Of a stretch of DNA of 8,802 nucleotides, positions 1 to 6,884 are shown one piece after another. The stretch is from Candidatus Eiseniibacteriota bacterium (GTDB lineage Bacteria > Eisenbacteria > RBG-16-71-46 > CAIMUX01 > VGJL01), in assembly GCA_014729455.1 (NCBI GenBank), contig WJJW01000188.1, positions 1-8,802 of the forward strand, in the 5' to 3' direction. A program made the position numbers and the translations under genes. Position 1 is the first letter of the stretch. Each line of letters starts with the position of its first letter. The notes beneath the pieces were generated by a model. The model searched no databases and had not been told where the DNA came from. It saw nothing but the letters and a program-made list of their open reading frames with translations.

Positions 1-89
1 GAACCACACAGATCTACACGCACGTCTCCGTCGAGGCGCTGCGAGAAGCCGTCGATCGCCACCACCCGCGATCGGGAAGGAGACGCTGA
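1..89 (+). CDS. Tyrosine recombinase XerC/XerD, C-terminal end (partial)
   Basis: This is the last 28 codons of a gene that begins upstream of the window; the frame opens at base 3 and ends with TGA at 87-89. It reads TTQIYTHVSVEALREAV followed by DRHHPRSGRRR. The TTQIYTHV block is the signature around the catalytic nucleophile of Xer recombinases, with the tyrosine codon at 15-17, and the HHPR ending closely resembles XerD of E. coli. Xer proteins resolve chromosome dimers at dif sites. The family is clear, but C versus D cannot be decided from so short a piece. Its position directly before hslV-hslU matches the codV/xerC-clpQ-clpY arrangement of other bacteria. The stop overlaps the hslV start by one base (TGATG), which suggests translational coupling. 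Confidence 0.88.
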   Translation, partial: TTQIYTHVSVEALREAVDRHHPRSGRRR

Positions 90-634
90 TGCAGAGGATC
101 CGCGCGACGACCGTCCTCGGCCTGATCCGCGACGGGCGGGCCGCGATCGCCGCCGATGGGCAGGTCACGGCGGGCGGGACGATTCTCAAGAGCACGGCGC
201 GCAAGATCCGGCGATTGTCCGGAGGGAAGGTCCTGGCCGGATTCGCCGGCGGGGCGGCCGACGCGCTGCAGCTCTTCGAACGCTTCGAGAAGAGCCTGCA
301 GGGACACGGGGGAAACCTCCGCCGCGCTGCGGTCGAGGTCGCCCGGTTCTGGAGGACCGATCGGGCGCTGCGCCGCCTCGACGCGCAGCTCCTCGTGCTG
401 GATCGGGAGCAGCTCTTCGTCCTCTCGGGCAACGGGGACCTCGTCGAGCCCGACGAGTGGGTCCTCGCGGTCGGATCGGGGGCGGGATACGCCATCGGGA
501 TCGCGCGGGCGCTCTTGCGGCACACCGACCTTCCCGTCGATCGGATCGCGCGGGAGGCGCTCCACGGCGCGGCGGAGATCTGCATCTACACGGGCGGGGA
601 GATCCAGATCCTCCAGCTTCCGGAGGACTCCTAG
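89..634 (+). CDS. hslV: HslV (ClpQ) threonine peptidase subunit of the HslUV protease
   Basis: HslV forms the double-hexamer peptidase chamber of the cytoplasmic HslUV (ClpQY) protease and cuts proteins unfolded by HslU. The 181-residue product is of normal family length. The predicted catalytic residue is Thr7, in ATTVLGL, exposed after removal of the six-residue leader MQRIRA. Numbering from that Thr as 1, the conserved Asp17 (ADGQ), Lys33 (ARKIRRL) and the GSG block (AVGSGAGYA) fall in the expected places. WRTDRALRRL, SGNGDLVEP and ICIYTGGEI are also family blocks. The usual GDGQ reads ADGQ here. An AAGGAG site at 77-82 lies six bases before the ATG, and no other start codon exists between it and Thr7. 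The gene overlaps the upstream recombinase stop and sits one base before hslU, so the three are almost certainly cotranscribed. Confidence 0.96.
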   Translation: MQRIRATTVLGLIRDGRAAIAADGQVTAGGTILKSTARKIRRLSGGKVLAGFAGGAADALQLFERFEKSLQGHGGNLRRAAVEVARFWRTDRALRRLDAQLLVLDREQLFVLSGNGDLVEPDEWVLAVGSGAGYAIGIARALLRHTDLPVDRIAREALHGAAEICIYTGGEIQILQLPEDS

Positions 635-635
635 C

Positions 636-2000
636 ATGGATCCGAGCACGTTGACCCCGACGCAGATCGTCCGCGAGCTGGATCGCTACGTCGTGGGACA
701 GGACGCCGCGAAGCGAGCGGTGGCGATCGCGCTGCGCAACCGGTACCGCCGGTCCCTCGCCCCGAAGGAGATCGCCGACGAGATCCTGCCGAACAACATC
801 CTGATGATCGGACCGACCGGGGTCGGGAAGACCGAGATCGCCCGGCGGCTCGCGCGTCTGGCGCAGGCGCCGTTCCTGAAGGTCGAGGCGTCGAAGTTCA
901 CGGAGGTCGGCTACATCGGCCGCGACGTGGAGTCGATGGTCCGCGACCTGGTGGAGCTGTCGATCTCGATGGTGCGTGCCGAGCTCGCCGAGGAGGTGCA
1001 GGGGCGCGCGCGCGAGCAGGCGGAGGAGCGGATCCTGGACCTTCTGCTTCCCCGGCGCCGCCCTCGCCGCCCCCGCCCGGAAGAGGTCGAGACGCCGGAG
1101 GAGAACGACGAAGAGCGAGACGCCCGGACGCGCGAGCGGCTCCGTCTCGAGCTGCGCGAGGGGCGACTCGAGGATCGCGTCGTCGAGGTCGAGACGGAGC
1201 GGAGCAGCGCGCAGCCGATCTCGATCTTCACGCAGATGGGGGTCGAGGAGCTGGACCAGCAGTTCACCGAGGCGTTCGACTCGATGGTGCCGCGCAAGAA
1301 GAAGAGGCGCCGCGTCCCGATCCGTGAAGCCCGGGAGCTGCTGGTCGCCCAGGAGACGGCCCGTCTGGTCGACCCGGACCGGGTGACCACCGAGGGGCTC
1401 GAGCGCGTCCAGACGAGCGGGATCCTGTTCATCGACGAGATCGACAAGGTCGCGGGATCCCACGCGGGCCAGGGCCCCGAGGTCTCCCGGGAAGGGGTCC
1501 AGCGGGATCTCCTGCCGATCGTCGAGGGCTCCAACGTGACGACCAAGTACGGGATGGTCAAGACCGAGCACATCCTGTTCATCGCCGCCGGCGCCTTCCA
1601 CCAGAACGATCCGTCCGATCTGATCCCGGAGCTGCAGGGACGCTTTCCGATCCGCGTCGAGCTGTCGTCCTTGACCACGGGCGATTTCGTGCGGATCCTC
1701 CAGGAGCCGCGCAACGCACTCCTGAAGCAGTACCAGGCATTGCTGGCGACCGAAGGGGTCGAGGTGGCCTTCCAGGAGGCGGCGATCGAGAAGATCGCGG
1801 AGATCGCCGCGGAGGTGAACGAGGCGGCGGAGAACATCGGAGCGCGGCGACTGCACACCGTCCTGACGACCCTCCTCGAGGACCTCCTCTTCGAGGTTCC
1901 CGAGCGGGGCACCGGTCGTGTGGAGATCGATCCGGGCACGGTGGAGACGAAGCTGCGCCCGATCGTGGGGGACAAGGATCTGAGCCGGTTCATCTTGTGA
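636..2000 (+). CDS. hslU: HslU (ClpY) AAA+ unfoldase of the HslUV protease
   Basis: HslU is the ATP-dependent unfoldase hexamer that recognises substrates and threads them into HslV. The 454-residue product (E. coli has 443) shows Walker A GPTGVGKT at 59-66, the pore loop GYIG at 92-95, Walker B ILFIDEID at 263-270, and an arginine-finger block PELQGR ending at Arg336. The sensor-2 type IGARRLHTVL follows. It ends in DLSRFIL, the C-terminal tail that docks into HslV pockets, so partner binding looks intact. The intermediate (I) domain, about residues 110-245, is rich in charge, with RRRPRRPRP near 140 and KKKRRR near 221; this region varies in the family. The start is ATG 636, one base after the hslV stop, with GGAGG at 622-626. 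The frame is open further upstream inside hslV, but family alignment supports ATG 636. Confidence 0.97.
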   Translation: MDPSTLTPTQIVRELDRYVVGQDAAKRAVAIALRNRYRRSLAPKEIADEILPNNILMIGPTGVGKTEIARRLARLAQAPFLKVEASKFTEVGYIGRDVESMVRDLVELSISMVRAELAEEVQGRAREQAEERILDLLLPRRRPRRPRPEEVETPEENDEERDARTRERLRLELREGRLEDRVVEVETERSSAQPISIFTQMGVEELDQQFTEAFDSMVPRKKKRRRVPIREARELLVAQETARLVDPDRVTTEGLERVQTSGILFIDEIDKVAGSHAGQGPEVSREGVQRDLLPIVEGSNVTTKYGMVKTEHILFIAAGAFHQNDPSDLIPELQGRFPIRVELSSLTTGDFVRILQEPRNALLKQYQALLATEGVEVAFQEAAIEKIAEIAAEVNEAAENIGARRLHTVLTTLLEDLLFEVPERGTGRVEIDPGTVETKLRPIVGDKDLSRFIL

Positions 2001-2025
2001 GAGCCGGAGGGGAGGAGCGGGGAGC

Positions 2026-2958
2026 ATGGGCAAGATCGACTTTCTGAGCATCGCAGACTTCGGCCGCGAGGAGCTGGATCTGATCCTCGATCTCGCGGCG
2101 ACGCTGAAGGAGGCGTGGCGGGCGGGACGGAGCGAGCCCCGCCTCTCGGGCAAGACCCTCGCGCTGATCTTCCACAAGCCGTCCCTGCGCACCCGGGTCA
2201 GCTTCGAGGTCGGCGTCGGTCAGCTCGGCGGACGCGGTCTCTACATCACCGACGCGGAGATCGGATTCGGCAAGCGCGAGTCGGTCCACGACATCGCCCA
2301 GGTCCTCTCACGCTACGTCGACGGGATCATGATCCGCACGTTCCGCCAATCGGACGTCGCGGAGATGGCGAAGCACGCCTCGGTCCCGGTCATCAACGGG
2401 CTGACCGACGCCGAGCATCCGTGTCAGATCCTCTCGGACCTGTTCACGCTCCGGGAGAAGGGGGTCGCGCTCGACGGCATGCGGATCGCCTGGATCGGAG
2501 ATGGCAACAACGTGGCGAAGAGCTGGATCGACGCCACGCTCGCCTACGAGATCGAGCTTCGCCTGGCCTGCCCCGAGGGGTACCACCCGGACGAGAAGGC
2601 GGTCGAGCAAGCCCGAACCAGCGGGAAGGGGAAGGTCGAGATCTTCGATCGTCCCGAGGAGGCGATCAAGGGAGCCAGAGCGATCTACGTCGACACCTGG
2701 ACCAGCATGGGGCAGGAAGAGGAGGCCGAACTGCGCCGCCGGGCCTTCGCCGGCTACACGCTCGACCGCCGGTTGCTCGGGCTCGCCGGGGAGGACGCCC
2801 TGGTCCTGCACTGCCTGCCGGCCCACCGCGGCGAGGAGATCACCGACGAGGTGATGGACGGACCGCAGAGCGTGGTGTTCGACCAGGCGGAGAATCGGAT
2901 GCACCTGCAGAAGGGGATCCTGGTGCACTGCATGGCGGCCGGAGGGGGACGTCCCTAG
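2026..2958 (+). CDS. argF: Ornithine carbamoyltransferase
   Basis: ArgF transfers the carbamoyl group of carbamoyl phosphate to ornithine, giving citrulline, a cytoplasmic step of arginine synthesis. The 310-residue product has the carbamoyl-phosphate loop SLRTR at 53-57 (STRTR in many homologues), HPCQ at 131-134, the ornithine-side motif DGNN at 159-162, the SMG loop in DTWTSMGQE near 223-231, and HCLPAHRGEE at 262-271, whose cysteine closes over ornithine. This set favours true OTCase over the N-acetyl- or N-succinylornithine enzymes found in some FCB bacteria, although substrate preference is inferred. GGAGGAG at 2011-2017 lies eight bases before the ATG. The gene follows hslU by 25 bp and precedes the lipoprotein gene by 7 bp, so it is probably in the same transcript. 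No ARG-box-like operator is evident in the 25-bp gap. Confidence 0.96.
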   Translation: MGKIDFLSIADFGREELDLILDLAATLKEAWRAGRSEPRLSGKTLALIFHKPSLRTRVSFEVGVGQLGGRGLYITDAEIGFGKRESVHDIAQVLSRYVDGIMIRTFRQSDVAEMAKHASVPVINGLTDAEHPCQILSDLFTLREKGVALDGMRIAWIGDGNNVAKSWIDATLAYEIELRLACPEGYHPDEKAVEQARTSGKGKVEIFDRPEEAIKGARAIYVDTWTSMGQEEEAELRRRAFAGYTLDRRLLGLAGEDALVLHCLPAHRGEEITDEVMDGPQSVVFDQAENRMHLQKGILVHCMAAGGGRP

Positions 2959-2965
2959 CTCCCGG

Positions 2966-4225
2966 ATGGGTGCGCGCCTTCCCACGCGCCCGGCCGTCGA
3001 TTCGCGGGGGCGCCGCTTCGGTCTGGTCCTGCTCCTCGCCGGGGTCGCCTGCGCCCAGGTGGAACCTCCGTCGGGCGGCCCGGTCGATCAGGAGGTGCCC
3101 CGCGTCGCGGCGCTCTCGCCGGACTCCGCCGCGGTGTCGGTCGATCCGGACACGATCTCCTTCCTCTTCAGCAAGGAGATGGACGAGGGAAGCGTTCAGG
3201 ACTGGACGTTCTGGGCGCCGCCGCTCCCTCTCGCCGAGCGGAGCTGGGAGGAGGGGCGGCGTCTCGACTTGATCCTCGCCGCGCCGCTCGAAGACGACCA
3301 GACCTACACGGTGCTGCTCGGAGAAGAGGTGGTCGACCGGCGCGGCATCGCCCTGGGGCCCTGGCAGGCGGCCTTCGCGACCGGTCCGGATCTCGACGAC
3401 GGCGTGATCGAGGGAACGGTGCGGGGCGGGCGGATCCGAACCGGCGGCGTCTACCTCTACGTCTGGAGCGCCTCCGATTCGATCTCCCCGGAGGCGGAGG
3501 AGCTGCCGCCCCCGCTGCGGATCGCGCAGGCCGATCGGAGCGGCCGGTTCCGGATCGAAGCGATCCCGCGCGGCGTCCCGCTTCGGCTCTGCGCCCACTA
3601 CGACGCGCGCGACGACCGGGCCTACGACCCGGACGAGGATCTGCTCGGCTGTCTGGAGCATCCGCTCCGGCTGGACGACACGAGCCGCGTGGAGAGCGGA
3701 GTCGATCCCTACCTCGTCCTCGCCGACGAGCCGGGCTCCCTCGCCGGTGCGGCGGTCGATTCTTCCTGTCTCGGACGCGGCGAGACGATGCTGCGGCGGC
3801 TCGCCGCGGATGAGGACAGCCTCCTGGCGCTGATCACGCCGGGGGGAGCGGTCGACGCCGATACGCTGATCGGCTTCCAGGGGGAACCCCCGCCGCCCGT
3901 CGACACCCTCGCGGTCCAGGATCGTCTGGCCCGGATCGACTCGCTCCGAGTCGTCGCGCGCGCCGACTCGGCCCGCTGCGCTCCGCCGATCGTGGTCCGG
4001 CTCCTGGCCGCCGACTCCACCCTCGTCGAGGAGACGCGGGGCGATGGATCGTTCGCCTTCTCGGGGATCTCCCCCGGGCTCTACCGGATCACCGGCTTCC
4101 GGGATCGGGACCGGAACGGTCGTTCCGACGCGGGGGAGGCGCGGGGCGCCTTCCCGCACCCGGTTGAGCTTCTCCCCGGGCGGGAGATCGACGACCTCGA
4201 TTTTCCCCTCTCCGAGGCACCGTAA
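2966..4225 (+). CDS. Predicted lipoprotein with Big_5 (SbsA-like) Ig domain and duplicated C-terminal modules
   Basis: The function is unknown. The 419-residue product starts with a basic segment (RGRR, 14-17), a hydrophobic stretch (18-28) and a lipobox-like AGVAC ending at Cys29, so it should be exported and lipidated; the glycine at -3 fits the broad PROSITE pattern but is not ideal. After Cys29 comes EPPSGGPVDQEVPRV, a lead-in typical of FCB Ig-like lipoproteins. A Big_5-type domain then covers about residues 42-140, with LSPDSAAVSVDPDTISFLFSKEMD as its first strands (only part quoted elsewhere). Two related modules follow, at about 193-236 and 361-402, each with G-x-F, an acidic D-rich loop and HP-x-x-L. 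The second carries DRDRNGRSD (380-388), which looks like a calcium-binding loop. A proline-rich and charged linker (about 240-341) separates them, and four cysteines lie beyond Cys29. The SD is poor (GGAGGGGG lies about 17 bases upstream), so translation may depend on coupling to argF, seven bases away. Confidence 0.8.
   Translation: MGARLPTRPAVDSRGRRFGLVLLLAGVACAQVEPPSGGPVDQEVPRVAALSPDSAAVSVDPDTISFLFSKEMDEGSVQDWTFWAPPLPLAERSWEEGRRLDLILAAPLEDDQTYTVLLGEEVVDRRGIALGPWQAAFATGPDLDDGVIEGTVRGGRIRTGGVYLYVWSASDSISPEAEELPPPLRIAQADRSGRFRIEAIPRGVPLRLCAHYDARDDRAYDPDEDLLGCLEHPLRLDDTSRVESGVDPYLVLADEPGSLAGAAVDSSCLGRGETMLRRLAADEDSLLALITPGGAVDADTLIGFQGEPPPPVDTLAVQDRLARIDSLRVVARADSARCAPPIVVRLLAADSTLVEETRGDGSFAFSGISPGLYRITGFRDRDRNGRSDAGEARGAFPHPVELLPGREIDDLDFPLSEAP
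3542..4171 (+). repeat. Degenerate internal duplication within the lipoprotein (two protein-level modules)
   Basis: Two segments of the lipoprotein align by eye. Residues 193-236 (bases 3542-3673) and 361-402 (bases 4046-4171) share G-x-F-x-(I/F)-x-x-I-x-x-G, then an arginine/aspartate-rich loop, then HP-x-x-L. The first reads GRFRIEAIPRG, then HYDARDDRAYDPDED, then HPLRL. The second reads GSFAFSGISPG, then FRDRDRNGRSDAGE, then HPVEL. The pattern recalls carboxypeptidase-regulatory-like or SdrD-B-like beta domains. The DNA itself is not obviously repeated, so the duplication, if real, is old. The span given runs from the first copy to the end of the second and includes the linker. Confidence 0.5.
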
Positions 4226-4357
4226 CCTCCCCCGCTCGTGTAGAATCGAAGAGACGGACCGGATCCTCCGGCGAAACCGATTGCGGAGGCCGGGGATCTG
4301 GAGGACACTGATCCGGCGGTGGACGAGTGGGGCGTCCCGATCCGCTGAGGAGGCGCC
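4226..4357 (+). promoter_or_regulatory. 132-bp gap before dapF: possible weak promoter and small inverted repeat
   Basis: This is the longest gap in the + strand gene run. It holds TAGAAT at 4241-4246 in the context CGTGTAGAATCG, a five-of-six match to a sigma-70 -10 box preceded by TG. I see no convincing -35 box 16-18 bases upstream, so a promoter for dapFAB is only plausible. Downstream, CCTCCG at 4265-4270 pairs with CGGAGG at 4284-4289 around a 13-base loop; no T-run follows, so it is not a standard terminator. The gap is too short for a lysine riboswitch, and I recognise no riboswitch core. AGGAGG at 4348-4353 serves dapF. Confidence 0.3.
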
Positions 4358-5209
4358 ATGCGCGAGAAGAGTGGAGGGGAGAGCGAGGGGCTGGCCTTCT
4401 GGAAGGTGGAGGGAGCCGGGAACGACTTCGTGCTCCTGGACTACCGGGAAAAGCCGGGACCCCGCTTGACCACCGGTGTGGTCCGCTATCTCCTGGATCG
4501 CCACCGCGGGATCGGGGCGGACGGTCTGCTGCTCATCCGCCAGGGAACGGGCGGCACGATCGTCGATTACCGCAACGCCGACGGCACGCCCGCCGAGTTC
4601 TGCGGCAACGGAGCCCGATGCGCAGCGGCGCACATCATGGGGGAGGGAACCGACCGGATCCACTTCCGCATGATGAAGATCCCGGTCGTCGCCGTGCGGA
4701 CCGATCGGGCGTTCGCCGTCCAGGTCGGCACGGCGGAGGAGCGCCGGATGCCGAATCTCTCCCGCCTCCGGCCGCGGCCGGCCGCTCTGATCCACGCCGG
4801 CGTCGACCATTGGATCGTCCCGGTGGGGGACGTGCAGGCGGTCGACGTCGTCGGCCTCGGCATGACGCTGCGCCACCACGCCTGGCCCGGGTCGAAGGGG
4901 GCCAACGTCACCTTCGTGGAACGGCGGCGCGCCGAGATCCGCATCCGCACCCTGGAACGCGGCGTCGAAGGAGAGACCCTCTCATGCGGGTCCGGCTGCG
5001 TGGCGGCGGCGCACTGGACCCTGGAGGGGAACCCGGGCCCGATCACCGTCTCCACGCGTGGCGGGGACCAGCTCCGCGTCTGGAAAGATGAAGACGAGCA
5101 GTACTGGCTCGAGGGGCCGACGCGCGTGATCTTCACCGGTACCTGGCCGCTCGCGGTGGCGGGAGCGGCCCGGTCGCGCGCGGCGAAGGCCCCCGTGGCA
5201 AAGGGATAA
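4358..5209 (+). CDS. dapF: Diaminopimelate epimerase
   Basis: DapF is a PLP-independent epimerase that converts LL-diaminopimelate to the meso form, the precursor of lysine and the peptidoglycan cross-link residue. The 283-residue product has both catalytic cysteines: Cys82 in FCGNGARC and Cys210 in LSCGSGC. Supporting blocks are GAGNDFV (19-25), RHRGIGADGLLLI (48-60), YRNADGTPAE (71-80) and GANVTFVE (181-188). The substrate loop ERGVEGET has one residue more than E. coli ERGAGET, as in FCB-type enzymes. The usual G-x-PH block reads GVDH (148-151), an unusual substitution. The last ~15 residues, rich in Ala, Lys and Arg, extend past the conserved fold. An in-frame TGA at 4346-4348 forbids any earlier start, and AGGAGG ends four bases before the ATG. 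dapA begins three bases after its stop. Confidence 0.95.
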   Translation: MREKSGGESEGLAFWKVEGAGNDFVLLDYREKPGPRLTTGVVRYLLDRHRGIGADGLLLIRQGTGGTIVDYRNADGTPAEFCGNGARCAAAHIMGEGTDRIHFRMMKIPVVAVRTDRAFAVQVGTAEERRMPNLSRLRPRPAALIHAGVDHWIVPVGDVQAVDVVGLGMTLRHHAWPGSKGANVTFVERRRAEIRIRTLERGVEGETLSCGSGCVAAAHWTLEGNPGPITVSTRGGDQLRVWKDEDEQYWLEGPTRVIFTGTWPLAVAGAARSRAAKAPVAKG

Positions 5210-5212
5210 CCG

Positions 5213-6100
5213 ATGTTCGACGGCATTTCGGTCGCCATGGCGACCCCGTTCCGGGACGGCAAGCTCGATGAGGAGGGGATCGAACGTCTCCTCGCACACC
5301 TGCATGAGGGGAGGGTCGACGGGGTCGTTCCCGCAGGATGCACGGGGGAAGCGGCGACGCTGACGCTCGCGGAGAGAGAGACGCTCGTCCGCGCCTGCGT
5401 CCGGTCGCGCCGCCCCGGCAGCTTCGTCCTGGCGGGAGCGGGAACCAACGCGACGGAGACGACGAAGCAGCTCGTGGAGCGGGCCGCGGAGTGGGGCGCC
5501 GACGGGGTCCTGCTCATCACACCGTACTACAACAAACCGACGCAATCGGGTCTCCTGGCGCACTTTCGGGAGATCGCAAAGCGAACGAGCCTGCCGATCA
5601 TGCTGTACAACGTGCCCGGGCGGACCGGAGTGCGCCTCGAACCGGAGACGATCGCGCGCCTCGGCGAGGTCGAGAACATCGTCGCGGTCAAGGAGGCGTG
5701 CGGATCGCTCGACCAGGTCTCCGAGCTCTGCCGGACGACCTCTCTCAGCATCCTCTCCGGGGACGACTCCCTCACGTTGCCGATGCTGGCCGTGGGCGCG
5801 ACGGGGGTCGTGTCCGTGGCCGGGAACCTGCACCCGCGGGCGCTCGGGGAGATGATCCGGGCCCACACGGCGGGCCGGGTCGACCGGGCCAGGGAGATCC
5901 ACCAGCGGCTCCTGCCACTGTTCAAGGGGCTGTTCCTGGAGTCGAACCCCGGGCCGGTCAAGAACCTCCTGGCGCGCCGCGGTCTGATCGCCGACGCGCT
6001 CCGGTTGCCCCTGGTGCCGGTCGAACCGGAGACGGCCGATCGTCTCGCGAAGGTCGCCGAGGAGGTCGAACGCTCCCTCGGGGAGCTCGACCTGTCTTGA
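5213..6100 (+). CDS. dapA: 4-hydroxy-tetrahydrodipicolinate synthase
   Basis: DapA condenses pyruvate with aspartate semialdehyde, the first committed step of diaminopimelate and lysine synthesis; it is a cytoplasmic TIM-barrel, usually a tetramer. The 295-residue product lines up with E. coli DapA without gaps near the active site: Schiff-base Lys160 (AVKEA), Tyr132 and Arg137 in LYNVPGRTG, and Tyr106 in TPYYNKP. The pyruvate-binding motif normally GTTGE reads GCTGE (42-46), so Cys43 replaces the Thr that forms the catalytic triad with the two tyrosines. The rest of the fold looks intact, so I call it functional DapA. Other members of the DapA/NanA superfamily are less likely, given the Arg137 motif and the dapF/dapB neighbours. 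Start ATG 5213 has AAGGGA at 5201-5206, overlapping the end of dapF. Feedback inhibition by lysine is common in the family but was not assessed here. Confidence 0.96.
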   Translation: MFDGISVAMATPFRDGKLDEEGIERLLAHLHEGRVDGVVPAGCTGEAATLTLAERETLVRACVRSRRPGSFVLAGAGTNATETTKQLVERAAEWGADGVLLITPYYNKPTQSGLLAHFREIAKRTSLPIMLYNVPGRTGVRLEPETIARLGEVENIVAVKEACGSLDQVSELCRTTSLSILSGDDSLTLPMLAVGATGVVSVAGNLHPRALGEMIRAHTAGRVDRAREIHQRLLPLFKGLFLESNPGPVKNLLARRGLIADALRLPLVPVEPETADRLAKVAEEVERSLGELDLS

Positions 6101-6876
6101 ACGCACCCGAAGGCGCGCCTCATTCGATCGCCCTCCTGGGCGCGTGCGGCCGCATGGGCCGCGCGGTCGAAGGGGTCCTCCGCAACGCTTCCGATCTGGA
6201 GCTCCTCTATCGGGTCGACCCGGCGCTCGCGCACGATCCCGGTCCGCCGCGCACGGCACCGGACCTCGATGCGCTGGAGGGCGGCGCGGTCGCGGGGATC
6301 ATCGAATTCAGCTCCCCCGAAGGGACCCGGCACGCGGCCGCGACCGCCGCGCGCCTCGGATGCGCTCTGGTCTCGGGCACGACGGCGATCGAGGAGATCG
6401 GCGCGGCGGCGCTGCGGGAGGCGTCTCGGAGCGTTCCGGTCTGCTGGGCGCCGAATTTCAGCCTGGGGATTCCTCTCCTGGTTCGCGCCGTTCGCGAGGC
6501 GGCCGCGCGTCTGCCGCGGGACTGGCAGATCGAGATCGTCGACGTCCATCACGCCGGGAAGCGGGACGCTCCCAGCGGAACCGCCCTCCGTCTCGGCGAG
6601 GCCTGGCGCGAGGAGCGCGGCGGAGAGGCGATCACGGGCCGATCCGGATCCACGGGGCCCCGGGATCCCCGGGAGATCGGCCTGCACGCGGTCCGGCTCG
6701 GCGGCGTGATCGGCGAGCACCACGTCCTGCTGGGCGGCGCGGGAGAGACGATCCGGACGGTCCACGCGGTCCAGGACCGGTCGGCGTTCGCGGCGGGCGC
6801 CGTCGAGGCCCTGCGTCGCATTCTGACGCGGGGCCCCGGTTGGTACGAATGGGAAGAGATCCTCTTCGGGATCTGA
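6097..6876 (+). CDS. dapB: 4-hydroxy-tetrahydrodipicolinate reductase (TTG start)
   Basis: DapB reduces the product of DapA with NAD(P)H to tetrahydrodipicolinate. The predicted 259-residue protein begins with TTG at 6097, whose last two bases are the start of the dapA stop (TTGA). It then reads NAPEGAPHSIALLGACGRMG, where GACGRMG (15-21) is the Rossmann nucleotide loop. The next in-frame ATG, at 6154, lies inside that loop and would destroy it, so the TTG is the best start; GGGAG at 6081-6085 lies 11 bases before it. Further motifs are EFSSPEGT (70-77), SGTTA (93-97), APNFSLGIP (118-126), and the catalytic/substrate block HHAGKRDAPSGTA (151-163) with His151, His152 and Lys155. GGVIGEHHV and the C-terminal GWYEWEEILFGI are also family-like. 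It is the last gene of the dapFAB set and is convergent with rpsT. Confidence 0.95.
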   Translation: MNAPEGAPHSIALLGACGRMGRAVEGVLRNASDLELLYRVDPALAHDPGPPRTAPDLDALEGGAVAGIIEFSSPEGTRHAAATAARLGCALVSGTTAIEEIGAAALREASRSVPVCWAPNFSLGIPLLVRAVREAAARLPRDWQIEIVDVHHAGKRDAPSGTALRLGEAWREERGGEAITGRSGSTGPRDPREIGLHAVRLGGVIGEHHVLLGGAGETIRTVHAVQDRSAFAAGAVEALRRILTRGPGWYEWEEILFGI

Positions 6877-6884
6877 CCGTCGCT

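Noticed and set aside
186..2192. Long open frame on the - strand across hslV and hslU
   Set aside because: It is the mirror of well-conserved + strand genes in GC-rich DNA. Its product is Arg/Asp/Leu-rich with no family motif.
4265..4289. CCTCCG/CGGAGG inverted repeat as a Rho-independent terminator for the lipoprotein gene
   Set aside because: The stem is only six pairs with a 13-base loop and no following T-run; kept only as a note on the gap.
4226..4357. Lysine riboswitch before dapF
   Set aside because: The gap is too short for the known lysine riboswitch, and no conserved core was recognised.
2840..4879. Long - strand open frame across the lipoprotein gene and dapF
   Set aside because: It spans the ends of three + strand genes, two of them with strong family motifs (argF and dapF), and has low-complexity composition.
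6655..6674. GC-rich palindrome GGGGCCCCGGGATCCCC in dapB as a possible terminator or site
   Set aside because: It lies within conserved dapB coding sequence and has no T-run; it is explained by Gly/Pro/Asp codons in GC-rich DNA.
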